The notes below the pieces were generated by a model that was not told the DNA's origin, made no database searches, and saw only the letters and a list, made by a program, of their open reading frames with translations. From the NCBI GenBank assembly GCA_016721435.1, contig JADKIC010000038.1:1-38166 (forward strand): a stretch of 38,166 bases of DNA. The letters run 5' to 3'. The stretch is from Bacteroidota bacterium (lineage in GTDB: Bacteria; Bacteroidota; Bacteroidia; AKYH767-A; OLB10). Position 1 is the first letter of the stretch. Each line of letters opens with the position of its first letter. The position numbers were made by a program, and so were the translations under genes. Below are positions 1-8,273 of this stretch, in pieces.

Positions 1-1180
1 GGCCCAAAAGAAACTCCTATTTGTGGAACAATCATTTGTGTCATTAATTGTTGATATGAAGCCAGAAATTATGTTGAGGTTGTTATCAAATAAGTAAATT
101 TTATGTTTTTTGAATTAATCAGCCTATCACACATAGAAACAAGAGTTGTTTGTAGTGAGTCAATTTGCACCATCTTACAACCTAGATAAAACGCACTAGA
201 AAAATCGCCAAAACTTCCAGTAATAGAACCGGTTTTCAAAAGGTTAAGTTCTTAAATTTAAAACAGAAAGTTTGAACGTGCTTGATGATGAAATGATCCT
301 AAGTATAAGTTGCTATCTTCAGAAAACAAAAGCCGAATTCAGATGTTGTAGGGTGAATTTGTTAAACCAGCATTTGTGGATGCCGAAATTAATTGTCCGG
401 TTTTGTTATACTTGGCGACAAAAATCCCAATCATTTAACCCATGGGATGAATTTAGAGTGATTCGGAACATGTTCCAAAACTATCAGTGAACTGCATCTG
501 AGCCCTATATTGTCCAAAAGTAAACAAAAGATGAATCAGTATGTACACCGTATGGTCCATCGATTCCGGATTAGGATATGTATAATTAATCCATTTAGGC
601 AATCCTACAGAATCGCTTAATCCCATTAAAACCCATTTGAAACACTGTAAGAAATGTTCCAATAATTCCTAACTCCAGGTTTTCATCAACATGAATATCC
701 TCTAATGTAGCACCTCCGGGTGATTCTACGTGCCATTCAACGTAACCATTGGAATTAATTTTTCCAAATAGTTAACGTTACCTCCATTTTAAATTTATAT
801 TACCATCACAAATAAGTTACCATCAGTACCAATTTTGATTGATTCACCGCTTTAAATTTGTACCAATAATTGTATGTAGTTGGGAGCAATATGCCCAAAA
901 TGTCATTACTAGTAAGATTATCAGCTTTAGTTAGCGAAGAACGAAGGGATGTTAAGTTATGACTAATCAATGTATCATTTCCAATTATTAACTGACCAAT
1001 AAACCGCCCAAAAATAGATACGCTAACAGAATCCGAAGCACTGATAACTGAAATCGTCACCACTATCGCCATAAATTTTAAACCCAACTGACAGTTTGAC
1101 CATTTGAGTGTAATTAAACTAAAATTAATAATCAATAAAGTAATAATACCAATAAGGTTTTGCTTTGCTAAGTTTCGCAT
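1..1180 (-). pseudogene. Frame-broken secreted protein gene, runs off the left edge
   Basis: Not recognised with certainty. On the minus strand an ATG at 1180 opens a hydrophobic, signal-peptide-like N-terminus (MRNLAKQNLIGIITLLIINF). Downstream, coding-like stretches lie in different frames. They include IFGRFIGQLIIGNDTLISHN and, near 770-660, NGYVEWHVESPGGATLEDIH followed by VDENLELGIIGTF. The spacing of Gly, Trp and Asp-Ile resembles SBBP-type beta-propeller repeats of Bacteroidota secreted proteins, but this is only an impression. Reading changes frame about every 100-200 bp, far more often than in the genes to the right. That could mean a decayed gene or poor local sequence. The 3' part lies outside the window. 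A short plus-strand ORF at 272-490 is probably a shadow. Confidence 0.4.
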
Positions 1181-1254
1181 CGTTTTTTATTTAAAATTTT
1201 TACAAATTATGAGAAATAATTGATCGGGATTAATTATCTTTCTTTCATGTGATA

Positions 1255-1281
1255 GTGTTTCAGTAACAGATACTGAAATAC
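1255..1281. other. Intergenic hairpin
   Basis: An 11-bp inverted repeat with one mismatch: GTGTTTCAGTA, loop ACAGA, TACTGAAATAC. It sits between the 3' end of the broken protease-like gene (1413) and the start of the next minus-strand gene (1180). No T-tract follows on either strand, so an intrinsic terminator is not well supported. It may be an RNA hairpin in the intergenic transcript. Confidence 0.35.
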
Positions 1282-1412
1282 GATTAATCAACTTTACATT
1301 GTATTTATTTAAATTTATACGTTATACATGCAATTCTAAATTTATAAATGGGTAACTCATTCCCAAGTTACCAACAATATTTGAATACCCAATTCCAACT
1401 ATCAGAATATTT

Positions 1413-3689
1413 CTATCTACATATTAACAAACGTTCAGTTGAATTATCGCCTTTAATAAGTACATACCTTCATCCAAATCTGCAACATTAATACAACTTT
1501 CAGATTTTGCATTAGTAATTTGTCTTACTGTTTGCCCAAACAAATTGACTATTGTAATTATTTCATCTTGACCTGTAATAAATATGAGATCATAGCTGGA
1601 TTTGGGGTTATTTGAAATACACCTTCAATAACTGCTTTTTAAACTTGTTGCTGATGAAGATGGACAAATCACAATAATATTCTTAGTAGGAGAGGTTTTA
1701 TGCATCCAAAGACATCTGTAATTTTAACTTTATAACTACCGGCATTTGTTACGTAATATTCGTTGCCTGTTGCTCCGAAATATTAACTCCATTCAATTTC
1801 CATTGATATGTATTAGTTAATGCATAGGGCACTGCAAGTTGTAAACTATCAGGCGGACAAATTTCTAAAGGTCCACCAACAGTTACTGCAGCATTTGGTG
1901 GTCCATAAATTTTCATTCCGGCAGATGTTTTGTTACAGCCTGTCGTGTTAGAAACAGTCACTTTATAGGTACCAGTCTTTGTAACTGTATATAGCCAGAT
2001 TTGCCCCTTGAATTGCAACATTATTCTTGTACCATTGATAATTCATATTTATACGTGCGTAGTACTCAAAACAACATTTCCCAGTACAGAAATTAATCTT
2101 GTCAGGTTGATAAATTGTTGCAAAAGCTGCTATATAATTAGGATCTTTTTAGCAGAAACAAAATAACGACTGGCATCTTTAGTAATTATTCTCGAATATT
2201 GTTGACAGTTATTATACAGAAAACTGATTCTAAAACGTCCACGAATATTTTCAAAATCCGAAAAGAAAAGAACCATTTACTAATGATTGCGTTTGTGATT
2301 GGATGTTTGTATCAAGTGGGGTTATCGTAATTAATCCGTAATTTGCATCTTCTACAACACCAAAAAAACCTAAATTAGAAGGATGCATGTCAGAGTTGAG
2401 ACTATAAAAATATCCACTATCTTTTACCAATCCATTAGGACTAAATACTTCGGAGACCACTTTTACTTTACCTATATATCCAACTGGAATGTTGGGTGAG
2501 TAAATTACAACACCATATGAACTTGTTATACCACTACCATTTGTCAGGAGTGTATTATTATGGTTATAAATTGACCAATTTATAGAAGCTCCGCTTTGAG
2601 GTTGCTCATTACCTAAATGATCTCGGTAAAAATAGTTTACATCATACTGATTTAAACGATGGTATAAGAAAAACCAGAGGAGGTGTACATTTAATATGCT
2701 GCCGCTCCAGCCAAGTAGATGTAGGATGACCGTCTGTATAGGATTTAGAATAAATAGCTATTCCCTTTAATTGACTAATATCATTAGGTGTATTTAAATC
2801 TATCAAAGTTCCTATCATATAAACGTTTATTAAATTTATTAAGAAAGTTCGAATCCTCGATTAAATTCTTGACCATGATATATCCAGCAATTTGATATCT
2901 GAGGAGTGCTAATGTAAACTATTTGTCCACATTTGACCATTATGAGGGCCACAATTGGTTTGTTTAACCCCTCATAGTAATGGTCATTGAATATCTGTGA
3001 AAATCGCCCAAAAGGGATGCGTATAGCCCTGCAAAAATGTTAAACACTTCACATTCTGCAGCTCGTATCATCTTCTTCAAAAGTCCCAATCCCCATGATA
3101 AAAATCATCCCTGAATGCATGTATCATTTCATGGCAATAGTAGATTTCTGAAAGTATCCCTTAAAACCATTTCATTTGAGCCCGCAAAGTATAGGCCAGC
3201 AAATGCTGAAAAATTGAGGTGTCTTTATAACATTCACATTTATATTAAATAGTGGATTACCTAAAATTTGTTTTGCAACAGGATAGAAATCTCCAAAACA
3301 ATACATTTAGCCTCGAAATTTCAGCCGCAGACCAAGGTTGTGAAGGTGAGTTGTAAGTAAAAGTGAGTTCATTCCCGCTAATATTTTCAGGAAGATTATT
3401 CTGGTCCTTTTCCGGCAATATGGCGTGGCCCAATTGGTCTTTAAAAATGACTATTTTATCCTCCCCGAAATATGGGAACTGCTTTTTGCTTTTTCATTTA
3501 TATAATTAATCGCATAGCGATATAAAGCTTATGATTTTCACCATCTATCTACATCTTCAGGAACCGCCCAAACGGGTAGCGTTATAGAAATGATGTGATC
3601 GTCATTGTGATTTTCTTGCGAATATAATTTTGATTGCAGTAAAACCACGGTGCTAAATAAGAGACAAATTACTTTTAGATTTTTTTCAT
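1413..3689 (-). pseudogene. Frame-broken secreted zinc-protease-like protein with T9SS sorting domain
   Basis: Probably a secreted metalloprotease-like protein of about 750 aa exported by the type IX system. The ATG at 3689 is followed by a seven-A run. Adding one A gives a clean signal peptide (MKKNLKVICLLFSTVVLLQS). Codons at 3133-3119 read HEMIH, inside HEMIHAFRDDFYHGDW, which fits an HExxH zinc/catalytic motif. Further on come a segment beginning YFYRDHLGNEQPQSG (about 2620), an Ig/PKD-like domain (YTVTKTGTYKVTVS, about 1990-1945) and a C-terminal type-A sorting segment (LFGQTVRQI ... DLDEGMYLLK). One more A near 1460 extends the tail to GDNSTERLLICR and a stop at 1413. At least six frame changes are needed. 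Several are single-base homopolymer losses, so sequencing error is possible, but the density is high enough that real decay cannot be excluded. Confidence 0.5.
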
Positions 3690-3896
3690 GATTCAAAATT
3701 TTTTTAGTAAGAATAATGACGTAAATGTAAAAAAAATTTATTATATCAAAATAAGAATGATTCTTTCATTTCTCAAGCAAATAAACACTATAACTTCCTT
3801 AGTATATGAAAGTTATGGACCTAATTTAAACTAGAAGTTCCATTTACTTTGGCGGACGATAGTTTTATTCTAAAATTTTCCGACACATTTAATGGA

Positions 3897-4721
3897 TCAA
3901 AGACCGGTGAGTAATTTGAAGCCTTTTCTCAGACACTTCTTACTGCATTCCACAAACTTATACATCACATAAAAACTATTCGGCTCAGCCTTTGGAAATA
4001 CTTCAATCGGCTCCATAAGTTTTGTTCCGCAATCACTGGTCGTCTTCTTTATCATATATCCGTTTTCAGGATAGTTAGTTATTTCAGAAACATAAAACCT
4101 ATGTTCTGCTTTAATTGAGGTACTACCGGCAGTGTATGTGATTAAGTTGTAAAATGTAAACGGAGAACCGGACTTTTCAAATTTTACAGATTTAACCTTC
4201 TTCATTGATGGTGCTTTCGGTAAATCACAATGAACGAAACGGCTGGACGAAACATTAAATTCGCTAATGTTAACGGAAGTTTTTGGGGGCACAACTATTG
4301 TTGGTTTTTCAACATAATTTGTGCCTGTTGAAGAAGTTGATTGTACAGTTCTTAAATTGGACTTTAACGAATAATACCCCCTGAACATTACAGAATGACT
4401 TCCAACAACATCACTTGAACTGTTATTAGTAAAGACTCTGTTTTGATAATAGTCAGAGGAGAATCCATTCATTATAAAATGCGACTTTGTTAAATCAATT
4501 GTAATATCGCCTTCGGTTTTATTTGAAAAAACAAAGCCCGGATTACCATTTTCCTGCCAAAAATTATAAATGATTTTTGCATTTGCATCATCATAAACGA
4601 TACCATTTGACATTAGAGAGCCACCTTCATTCTCTACCTTATAAACCTGATAATAGGTGTATACGCTACTGCATCCGCTAAACATTATTCCAAACATTAG
4701 CAACATTAAAGTTTTTTTCAT
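3897..4721 (-). CDS. Hypothetical lipoprotein, 274 aa
   Basis: A lipoprotein of unknown function. The N-terminus MKKTLMLLMFGIMFSGCSS has a lysine-rich start, a short hydrophobic stretch and a lipobox (FSGC), with lipidation expected at Cys17. The remainder is beta-rich and low in charge, with no catalytic motif I recognise. A segment near residues 50-70 (NFWQENGNPGFVFSNKTEGD) resembles Bacteroidota lipoproteins of unknown role. A run of Cys residues near the end (FVECSKKCLRKGFK) is unusual and could form disulphides or bind metal. The gene is intact, unlike its two downstream neighbours, and has a promoter-like element about 25 bp upstream. Existence is secure; function is not assigned. Confidence 0.75.
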   Translation of the reverse strand: MKKTLMLLMFGIMFSGCSSVYTYYQVYKVENEGGSLMSNGIVYDDANAKIIYNFWQENGNPGFVFSNKTEGDITIDLTKSHFIMNGFSSDYYQNRVFTNNSSSDVVGSHSVMFRGYYSLKSNLRTVQSTSSTGTNYVEKPTIVVPPKTSVNISEFNVSSSRFVHCDLPKAPSMKKVKSVKFEKSGSPFTFYNLITYTAGSTSIKAEHRFYVSEITNYPENGYMIKKTTSDCGTKLMEPIEVFPKAEPNSFYVMYKFVECSKKCLRKGFKLLTGL

Positions 4722-4745
4722 ATTATGTTATTATTAAAGTTCATC

Positions 4746-4753
4746 CAAAAATA
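4746..4753 (-). promoter_or_regulatory. Promoter -7 element for the 274-aa lipoprotein
   Basis: On the minus strand this reads TATTTTTG, a match to the Bacteroidota -7 consensus TAnnTTTG. A TTTT lies 19 bp upstream in place of the -33 TTTG. Transcription would begin about 18 nt before the ATG at 4721. Such motifs are common by chance in AT-rich DNA. Confidence 0.35.
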
Positions 4754-5281
4754 CTATTTCACTTTGAATATAAAAACTCAAATCGTCGAAAGAAAAGAAA
4801 ATCAATTGAATCTTCAGCATTTTACTAATTACAAGGTTGTTCACTTTATCTATATGTTCATGTTTGTTGAACAAAAATATACATAATTGAATCACAATAT
4901 TATAAATAAGATTTTCCAACGTTCACTTTTCCACCCTGCCTCATAAAATTATAGATCTACGTTTAGCAGGGAAAGTAGGTCGCATAAGTAAAGATGCGGA
5001 TGATTTGGAAAGAGTGGATAGGTTGACAATTGAACAGATTAAGAAGGGGACGATGGAAGGGTAGAACACGTTCTTATGAAAATTTTTTAAATCTATTTTC
5101 AGTATTCGAATTTGTTCTTCTTCCAGATCATTGAAACTCCACCAAAATCCCAAAAAAAAAAACTCCTTCCTGAAAAACAAATCCCCACAAAACTTGGGTG
5201 TTAAATGACCTTTCCTATCGAAAAAACATCCGCCGGCCTCCCTCACAAAGGGAAAAAGTTCCCGGCTGACTTTTTTGCGCG
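4754..5281. other. Gene-poor interval with an orphan coding-like fragment
   Basis: No convincing complete gene. On the plus strand, 4942-5063 reads as 40 codons to a TAG: HKIIDLRLAGKVGRISKDAD followed by DLERVDRLTIEQIKKGTMEG. It looks like the hydrophilic C-terminal tail of a real protein, but has no start codon, and an upstream in-frame stop lies within about 40 bp. It may be the remnant of a gene lost by rearrangement. The minus-strand ORFs here (4734-4919, 4941-5246) begin at non-ATG codons or have implausible composition, and I do not accept them. The rest is AT-rich with poly-A tracts near 5150. Confidence 0.35.
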
Positions 5282-5301
5282 GCCGCCATTCGCGGCTTTT
5301 T
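5282..5301 (+). terminator. Terminator-like hairpin, paralogous to the one at 5388-5410
   Basis: GCCGC, loop CATTC, GCGGC, then TTTTT on the plus strand. The core is nearly identical to the terminator at 5388-5410 (GCCGC TATTC GCGGC), suggesting a duplicated terminator. No gene obviously reads into it on the plus strand. Confidence 0.4.
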
Positions 5302-5326
5302 ATGTCTTGTTGACGCTGTTGGCCTC

Positions 5327-5348
5327 CCCGTCACCAAAGGTGAGCGGG
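5327..5348. other. Hairpin between the two twin terminators
   Basis: CCCG-TCACC, loop AAA, GGTGA-(G)-CGGG: nine pairs with one bulged base. It lies downstream of tRNA-Lys in the minus direction. Its minus-strand sequence shares short words with the tRNA 3' end and trailer, so it could be what is left of a second tRNA-terminator unit. This is speculative. Confidence 0.3.
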
Positions 5349-5387
5349 ATGGATTTCTCGTCCCAGTGTTTATTGCTGCGCAATAAA

Positions 5388-5410
5388 AAAAGCCGCTATT
5401 CGCGGCTTTT
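5388..5410 (-). terminator. Intrinsic terminator of tRNA-Lys
   Basis: AAAAGCCGC, loop GAATA, GCGGCTTTT, then a T-run when read on the minus strand. The stem begins 13 nt beyond the tRNA discriminator base, the expected place for a terminator of a single-tRNA transcript. The A/T flanks make it potentially bidirectional. Confidence 0.7.
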
Positions 5411-5423
5411 GGTGATCACTTTG

Positions 5424-5496
5424 TGATCCCGCTGGGACTCGAACCCAGGACCCATACATTAAAAGTGTATTGCTCTACCAACTGAGCTACGGAATC
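5424..5496 (-). tRNA. tRNA-Lys (anticodon TTT)
   Basis: The minus strand folds into a 73-nt cloverleaf. The acceptor stem is GATTCCG with CGGGATC (one G-U pair). The D arm is GCTC-AGTTGGTA-GAGC, the anticodon stem ATACA/TGTAT around loop CTTTTAA, the variable loop GGGTC, and the T arm CTGGG-TTCGAGT-CCCAG, with discriminator A. Anticodon TTT reads lysine AAA/AAG. CCA is not encoded. It is followed by a strong terminator and appears to be a single-tRNA transcript. Confidence 0.95.
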
Positions 5497-5626
5497 ATTG
5501 TTTTTCGCCTTAACGTTACCGTTAAAAGCGGGTGCAAAAATAGTTTTTCCTTTATTAATCGAACAAGGAAAGTGGAAGTATTTTTTCTGAACATAATAAG
5601 TTGTTGTAATTCAGTATTTTGTAATA

Positions 5627-6793
5627 CTACTCAACAATCGGTGCGCGTTCAAATGGCTTGCTTCGGTCAAATTGATAACGATAAGTATGGAGCTTTCGCC
5701 ATTCTGTTGTATCGAGATTTTGGGCGACTTTCATCATTTTTGGATTGAAACCTCCTACCCAGGTGATGACCGTATCCTTGTAAATTCCTTTCGGTATGAT
5801 GGTTTTTTCTCCGAATACGATCATCGCCGCTTCAACTCCTCGTCCATGCCAGGCTCTGGAAACACCGAAAATTATTCCGGTCATCCGGTTGGGGGTTTTG
5901 CGGAGCTTGTGGTAGAGGAATTTGAGCTTGCCGATGAGGTTGAGGTTGCCGTTGACGTGGCGGAAGATCTGGTTGAGCTCGGGCAGACTGATATAAAATC
6001 CAATCGGTTGTCCCTTGTAAAAGGCGAAGATGATGAGATCGGGATCGATGGCGGCTTTCATGGCTTTGAAGATTTTCTGTGCCGCGCTGCTGCTCATGTC
6101 TTTAAAATGGGAATGCCCGCCCCAGGCAGCGTTATAAACCTCCTTGAAATTCTCCGCCACCTCACTGAGCTTCATGCCGCGCATGTTTCTCAGATCGAAG
6201 TCGGGGTCATTTTTTAAGACATTGTACTTCCGGTGAAAGATGGGCTGTGCCGGTATTTCCACACTTCTCCAGTACATGTATTGCCTGAAGTAAATACCAA
6301 AGCCATAATTCTCAAATAGCGCCGCGTAATAGGGCGGATTGTAGTTCATCGGATAAATGGGTGGCTCGTCCCAATTCGTGACCTGACAACCCCAGAATTG
6401 GTTCCTGTCGCCGAAATTGATCGGGCCATCCATGGCTTCCAGCTTCCGCTCTTCTAACCACTTCTTCGCAGCATCAAAGAGGAAGTTGGCAGCATTCTGG
6501 TCATCGATGCATTCGAAGAATCCGATCCCGCCGGTCCTGAAGTTACTTGTATCAAGTGTTTTAGGATTGATAAATGCCGCAATGCGTCCGATGGGCTTGT
6601 CCTGGGCATCGTATAATATCCAGCGAATCGCTTCCGCACCTTCCCTGAAAAGCTTGTTTTTCTCTTTGTCGAATAACTTCTCAATGTCCTGCCTGAGATA
6701 GGGAACCCAGTGAGGATCATTGGCATAAATTCCCTTGGGGACGGCGTGAAATCGCTGTATATGAGCGGGGGTAGTGACTTCAGACAGGTACAT
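5627..6793 (-). CDS. GNAT-superfamily-like protein, 388 aa (YghO-like)
   Basis: Probably an N-acyltransferase-fold protein of unknown substrate. It resembles the long family that includes E. coli YghO and many Bacteroidota hypothetical proteins. Landmarks are PKGIYANDPHWVPYLRQDI at residues 18-37, IGRIAAFINP near 68, GFFECIDD near 91, and the characteristic DGPINFGDRNQFWGCQV near 121-138. YYAALFENYGF lies near 156 and a second GNAT-like half follows from about residue 210 (FAFYKGQPIGFYISLPELNQ). The length is usual for this family and the frame is intact. The gene is divergent from the SDR gene across about 90 bp. The ATG at 6793 is preceded by a purine stretch (GCAAAAAAGAGAAG). The reaction cannot be deduced from sequence. 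Confidence 0.75.
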   Translation of the reverse strand: MYLSEVTTPAHIQRFHAVPKGIYANDPHWVPYLRQDIEKLFDKEKNKLFREGAEAIRWILYDAQDKPIGRIAAFINPKTLDTSNFRTGGIGFFECIDDQNAANFLFDAAKKWLEERKLEAMDGPINFGDRNQFWGCQVTNWDEPPIYPMNYNPPYYAALFENYGFGIYFRQYMYWRSVEIPAQPIFHRKYNVLKNDPDFDLRNMRGMKLSEVAENFKEVYNAAWGGHSHFKDMSSSAAQKIFKAMKAAIDPDLIIFAFYKGQPIGFYISLPELNQIFRHVNGNLNLIGKLKFLYHKLRKTPNRMTGIIFGVSRAWHGRGVEAAMIVFGEKTIIPKGIYKDTVITWVGGFNPKMMKVAQNLDTTEWRKLHTYRYQFDRSKPFERAPIVE

Positions 6794-6806
6794 CTTCTCT
6801 TTTTTG

Positions 6807-6814
6807 CAAAGCTA
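6807..6814 (-). promoter_or_regulatory. -7 element for the GNAT-like gene
   Basis: On the minus strand TAGCTTTG matches TAnnTTTG. TTTA lies 20 bp upstream, one mismatch from the -33 TTTG. The predicted start of transcription is within about 10 nt of the ATG at 6793. Confidence 0.4.
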
Positions 6815-6872
6815 ATTGCTGTTTTGATATGCTTTAAAATGGAGATTATATTTCTTCTTTAATTCCTTTCAA

Positions 6873-6880
6873 TAGTTTTG
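6873..6880 (+). promoter_or_regulatory. -7 element just before the SDR start
   Basis: TAGTTTTG on the plus strand matches TAnnTTTG and lies only 5 bp before the GTG at 6886. If used, the mRNA would start essentially at the initiation codon and be leaderless or nearly so. No clear -33 element is seen. Confidence 0.3.
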
Positions 6881-6885
6881 CAATC

Positions 6886-7692
6886 GTGGGACAAAAAACT
6901 GTGATTATCACCGGCGCCGGTTCAGGTATTGGAAAAGCCTGTGCTGTGGCCTTTGCAAAAGCCGGTTATCAGGTGGTGATAGGAGGGCGGAGATTGGATA
7001 AACTGGAGGCGGTGGCTGATGATCTGAAAAAAAGTGGTCATCAGGTGCTTTCGGTACAATGCGATGTCAGCAGGGAGGAAGATTGCCGGAAAATGGTGGA
7101 TGAAACGGTGAAGCGGTTTGGTGCAGTGGATGTCCTGATCAATAATGCGGGCATTTCGATGCGGGCCTTGTTTGCTGACCTCGATCTGAACGTGCTGCGA
7201 AAGGTAATGGATACCAATTTCTGGGGAGCGGTGTATTGTACGAAGTTCGCATTGCCTCATCTGCTGAAAAGCAAGGGGAGTGTGGTGGGCATTTCTTCTA
7301 TTGCCGGAAAGAAGGGCTTGCCGGGACGTACAGGTTATTCTGCCTCTAAATTTGCACTGGAAGGTTTTCTGGAGACCCTGCGCACCGAGAACCTGAAGAA
7401 TGATTTACATGTGCTGGTCGCTTGTCCCGGATTTACGGCCTCGGATATCAGAACTTCCGCGCTGGCCGCTGATGGGTCACAGCAGGGAGAGAGTCCGCGG
7501 GAGGAATCCGGTATGATGAGTTCGGAGGAAGTGGCGGAGAATATCCTCAAAGCCGTGCAAAACCGGAAACGTGACCTTGTGCTTTCCTTCAATGGAAAAC
7601 TAACGGTGTTTCTGAATAAATTTATCCCGGGCCGATTGGATAAAATGGTGTATAAACACATGGCTAAAGAACCGGGATCTCCTTTCAAATGA
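6886..7692 (+). CDS. Short-chain dehydrogenase/reductase, 268 aa
   Basis: An NAD(P)-dependent oxidoreductase of the classical SDR family with a Rossmann fold, in the cytoplasm; substrate unknown. The cofactor motif TGAGSGIG is at residues 10-17 and an arginine pair follows beta-strand 2 (GGRRLDK), which favours NADP(H). NNAG is near 87-90, the catalytic Ser in GISSIAG near 136, and YSASK near 151-155. The start is GTG: the usual N-terminus (MGQKTVIITGAGSG) begins there and there is no upstream in-frame ATG. No Shine-Dalgarno sequence is visible. The stop is four bases before the next gene, so it probably heads an operon with the two TPR genes. The length is typical and the frame intact. Confidence 0.9.
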   Translation: MGQKTVIITGAGSGIGKACAVAFAKAGYQVVIGGRRLDKLEAVADDLKKSGHQVLSVQCDVSREEDCRKMVDETVKRFGAVDVLINNAGISMRALFADLDLNVLRKVMDTNFWGAVYCTKFALPHLLKSKGSVVGISSIAGKKGLPGRTGYSASKFALEGFLETLRTENLKNDLHVLVACPGFTASDIRTSALAADGSQQGESPREESGMMSSEEVAENILKAVQNRKRDLVLSFNGKLTVFLNKFIPGRLDKMVYKHMAKEPGSPFK

Positions 7693-7696
7693 TAAA

Positions 7697-8266
7697 ATGG
7701 TAATGAAAAAAAATATGTTGAATACTTCGAAGATTACATCTTATACAATTATCCTCTTCTTATTTATTATTAGCTCCTGTGTGCGTCCGCAGGTGACTTT
7801 GCAAAAGGAAATTGAAAAAGAAGAGGCCGCGTTGAATTTCGATTCGATGCCTGTTCCTGATCGTGCGAAAGCGGAACAACTGATCGCCCTCTACCTGAAA
7901 TATGCGAACGAATACCAGGACGATACCCTTTCTCCCTCTTATTTGTTTAAAGCGGGAGAGTTACATGTCGCCACCGGAAAGTTTAATGAAGCCCTCGATC
8001 TCTTTGGCAGAGTGCAGCGCTATCCGAATTATAATAAAGTAGCTGCCGCTTTGTTCCTGCAGGGTTTTGTGGCAGAGAATCATTTGCGGGATACAACGAA
8101 AGCCAGAAATTATTATGAGAAATTTATTGATACTTATCCTCAGCATGAACTGGCAGGCGATGCAAGAACGATGCTGCAACAGTTGAGTCTGAGTCCGGAA
8201 GCATTGATTGATTTGTTTGAGAAGAACAATGCAGGAATGGATACCGTATCGAATTCCGTAAATTAA
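7697..8266 (+). CDS. TPR lipoprotein, YbgF/CpoB-like
   Basis: A probable outer-membrane or periplasmic lipoprotein with tetratricopeptide repeats. The N-terminus has a hydrophobic signal (IILFLFIISSC) with a lipobox cysteine. ATG codons at 7697 and 7703 are both possible; the latter gives MKKNML. The body (residues about 60-175) holds TPR-like helices such as KAGELHVATGKFNEALDLF and KARNYYEKFIDTYPQHELAG, the spacing seen in YbgF/BamD-like proteins. There is no N-terminal coiled-coil trimerisation domain, so it is not a canonical CpoB. It lies 4 bp after the SDR gene and 8 bp before the membrane TPR protein, which suggests one transcript. A scaffold role in envelope complexes is an inference. 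Confidence 0.75.
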   Translation: MVMKKNMLNTSKITSYTIILFLFIISSCVRPQVTLQKEIEKEEAALNFDSMPVPDRAKAEQLIALYLKYANEYQDDTLSPSYLFKAGELHVATGKFNEALDLFGRVQRYPNYNKVAAALFLQGFVAENHLRDTTKARNYYEKFIDTYPQHELAGDARTMLQQLSLSPEALIDLFEKNNAGMDTVSNSVN

Positions 8267-8273
8267 TTTTTTT

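Noticed and set aside
272..490. 72-codon plus-strand ORF near the left edge
   Set aside because: It overlaps minus-strand coding-like segments and resembles no known protein.
4734..4919. 61-codon minus-strand ORF upstream of the lipoprotein
   Set aside because: It begins at a non-ATG codon, is AT-driven in composition, and contains the lipoprotein promoter element.
4941..5246. 101-codon minus-strand ORF before the tRNA
   Set aside because: No signal, motif or start context. The opposite strand carries the more protein-like fragment.
5424..5496. Integrated element at the tRNA-Lys gene
   Set aside because: No integrase, no second partial tRNA copy of convincing length and no phage genes are seen in the window.
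5672..6217. 181-codon plus-strand ORF
   Set aside because: It lies opposite the well-supported 388-aa GNAT-like gene and has the composition of an antisense shadow.
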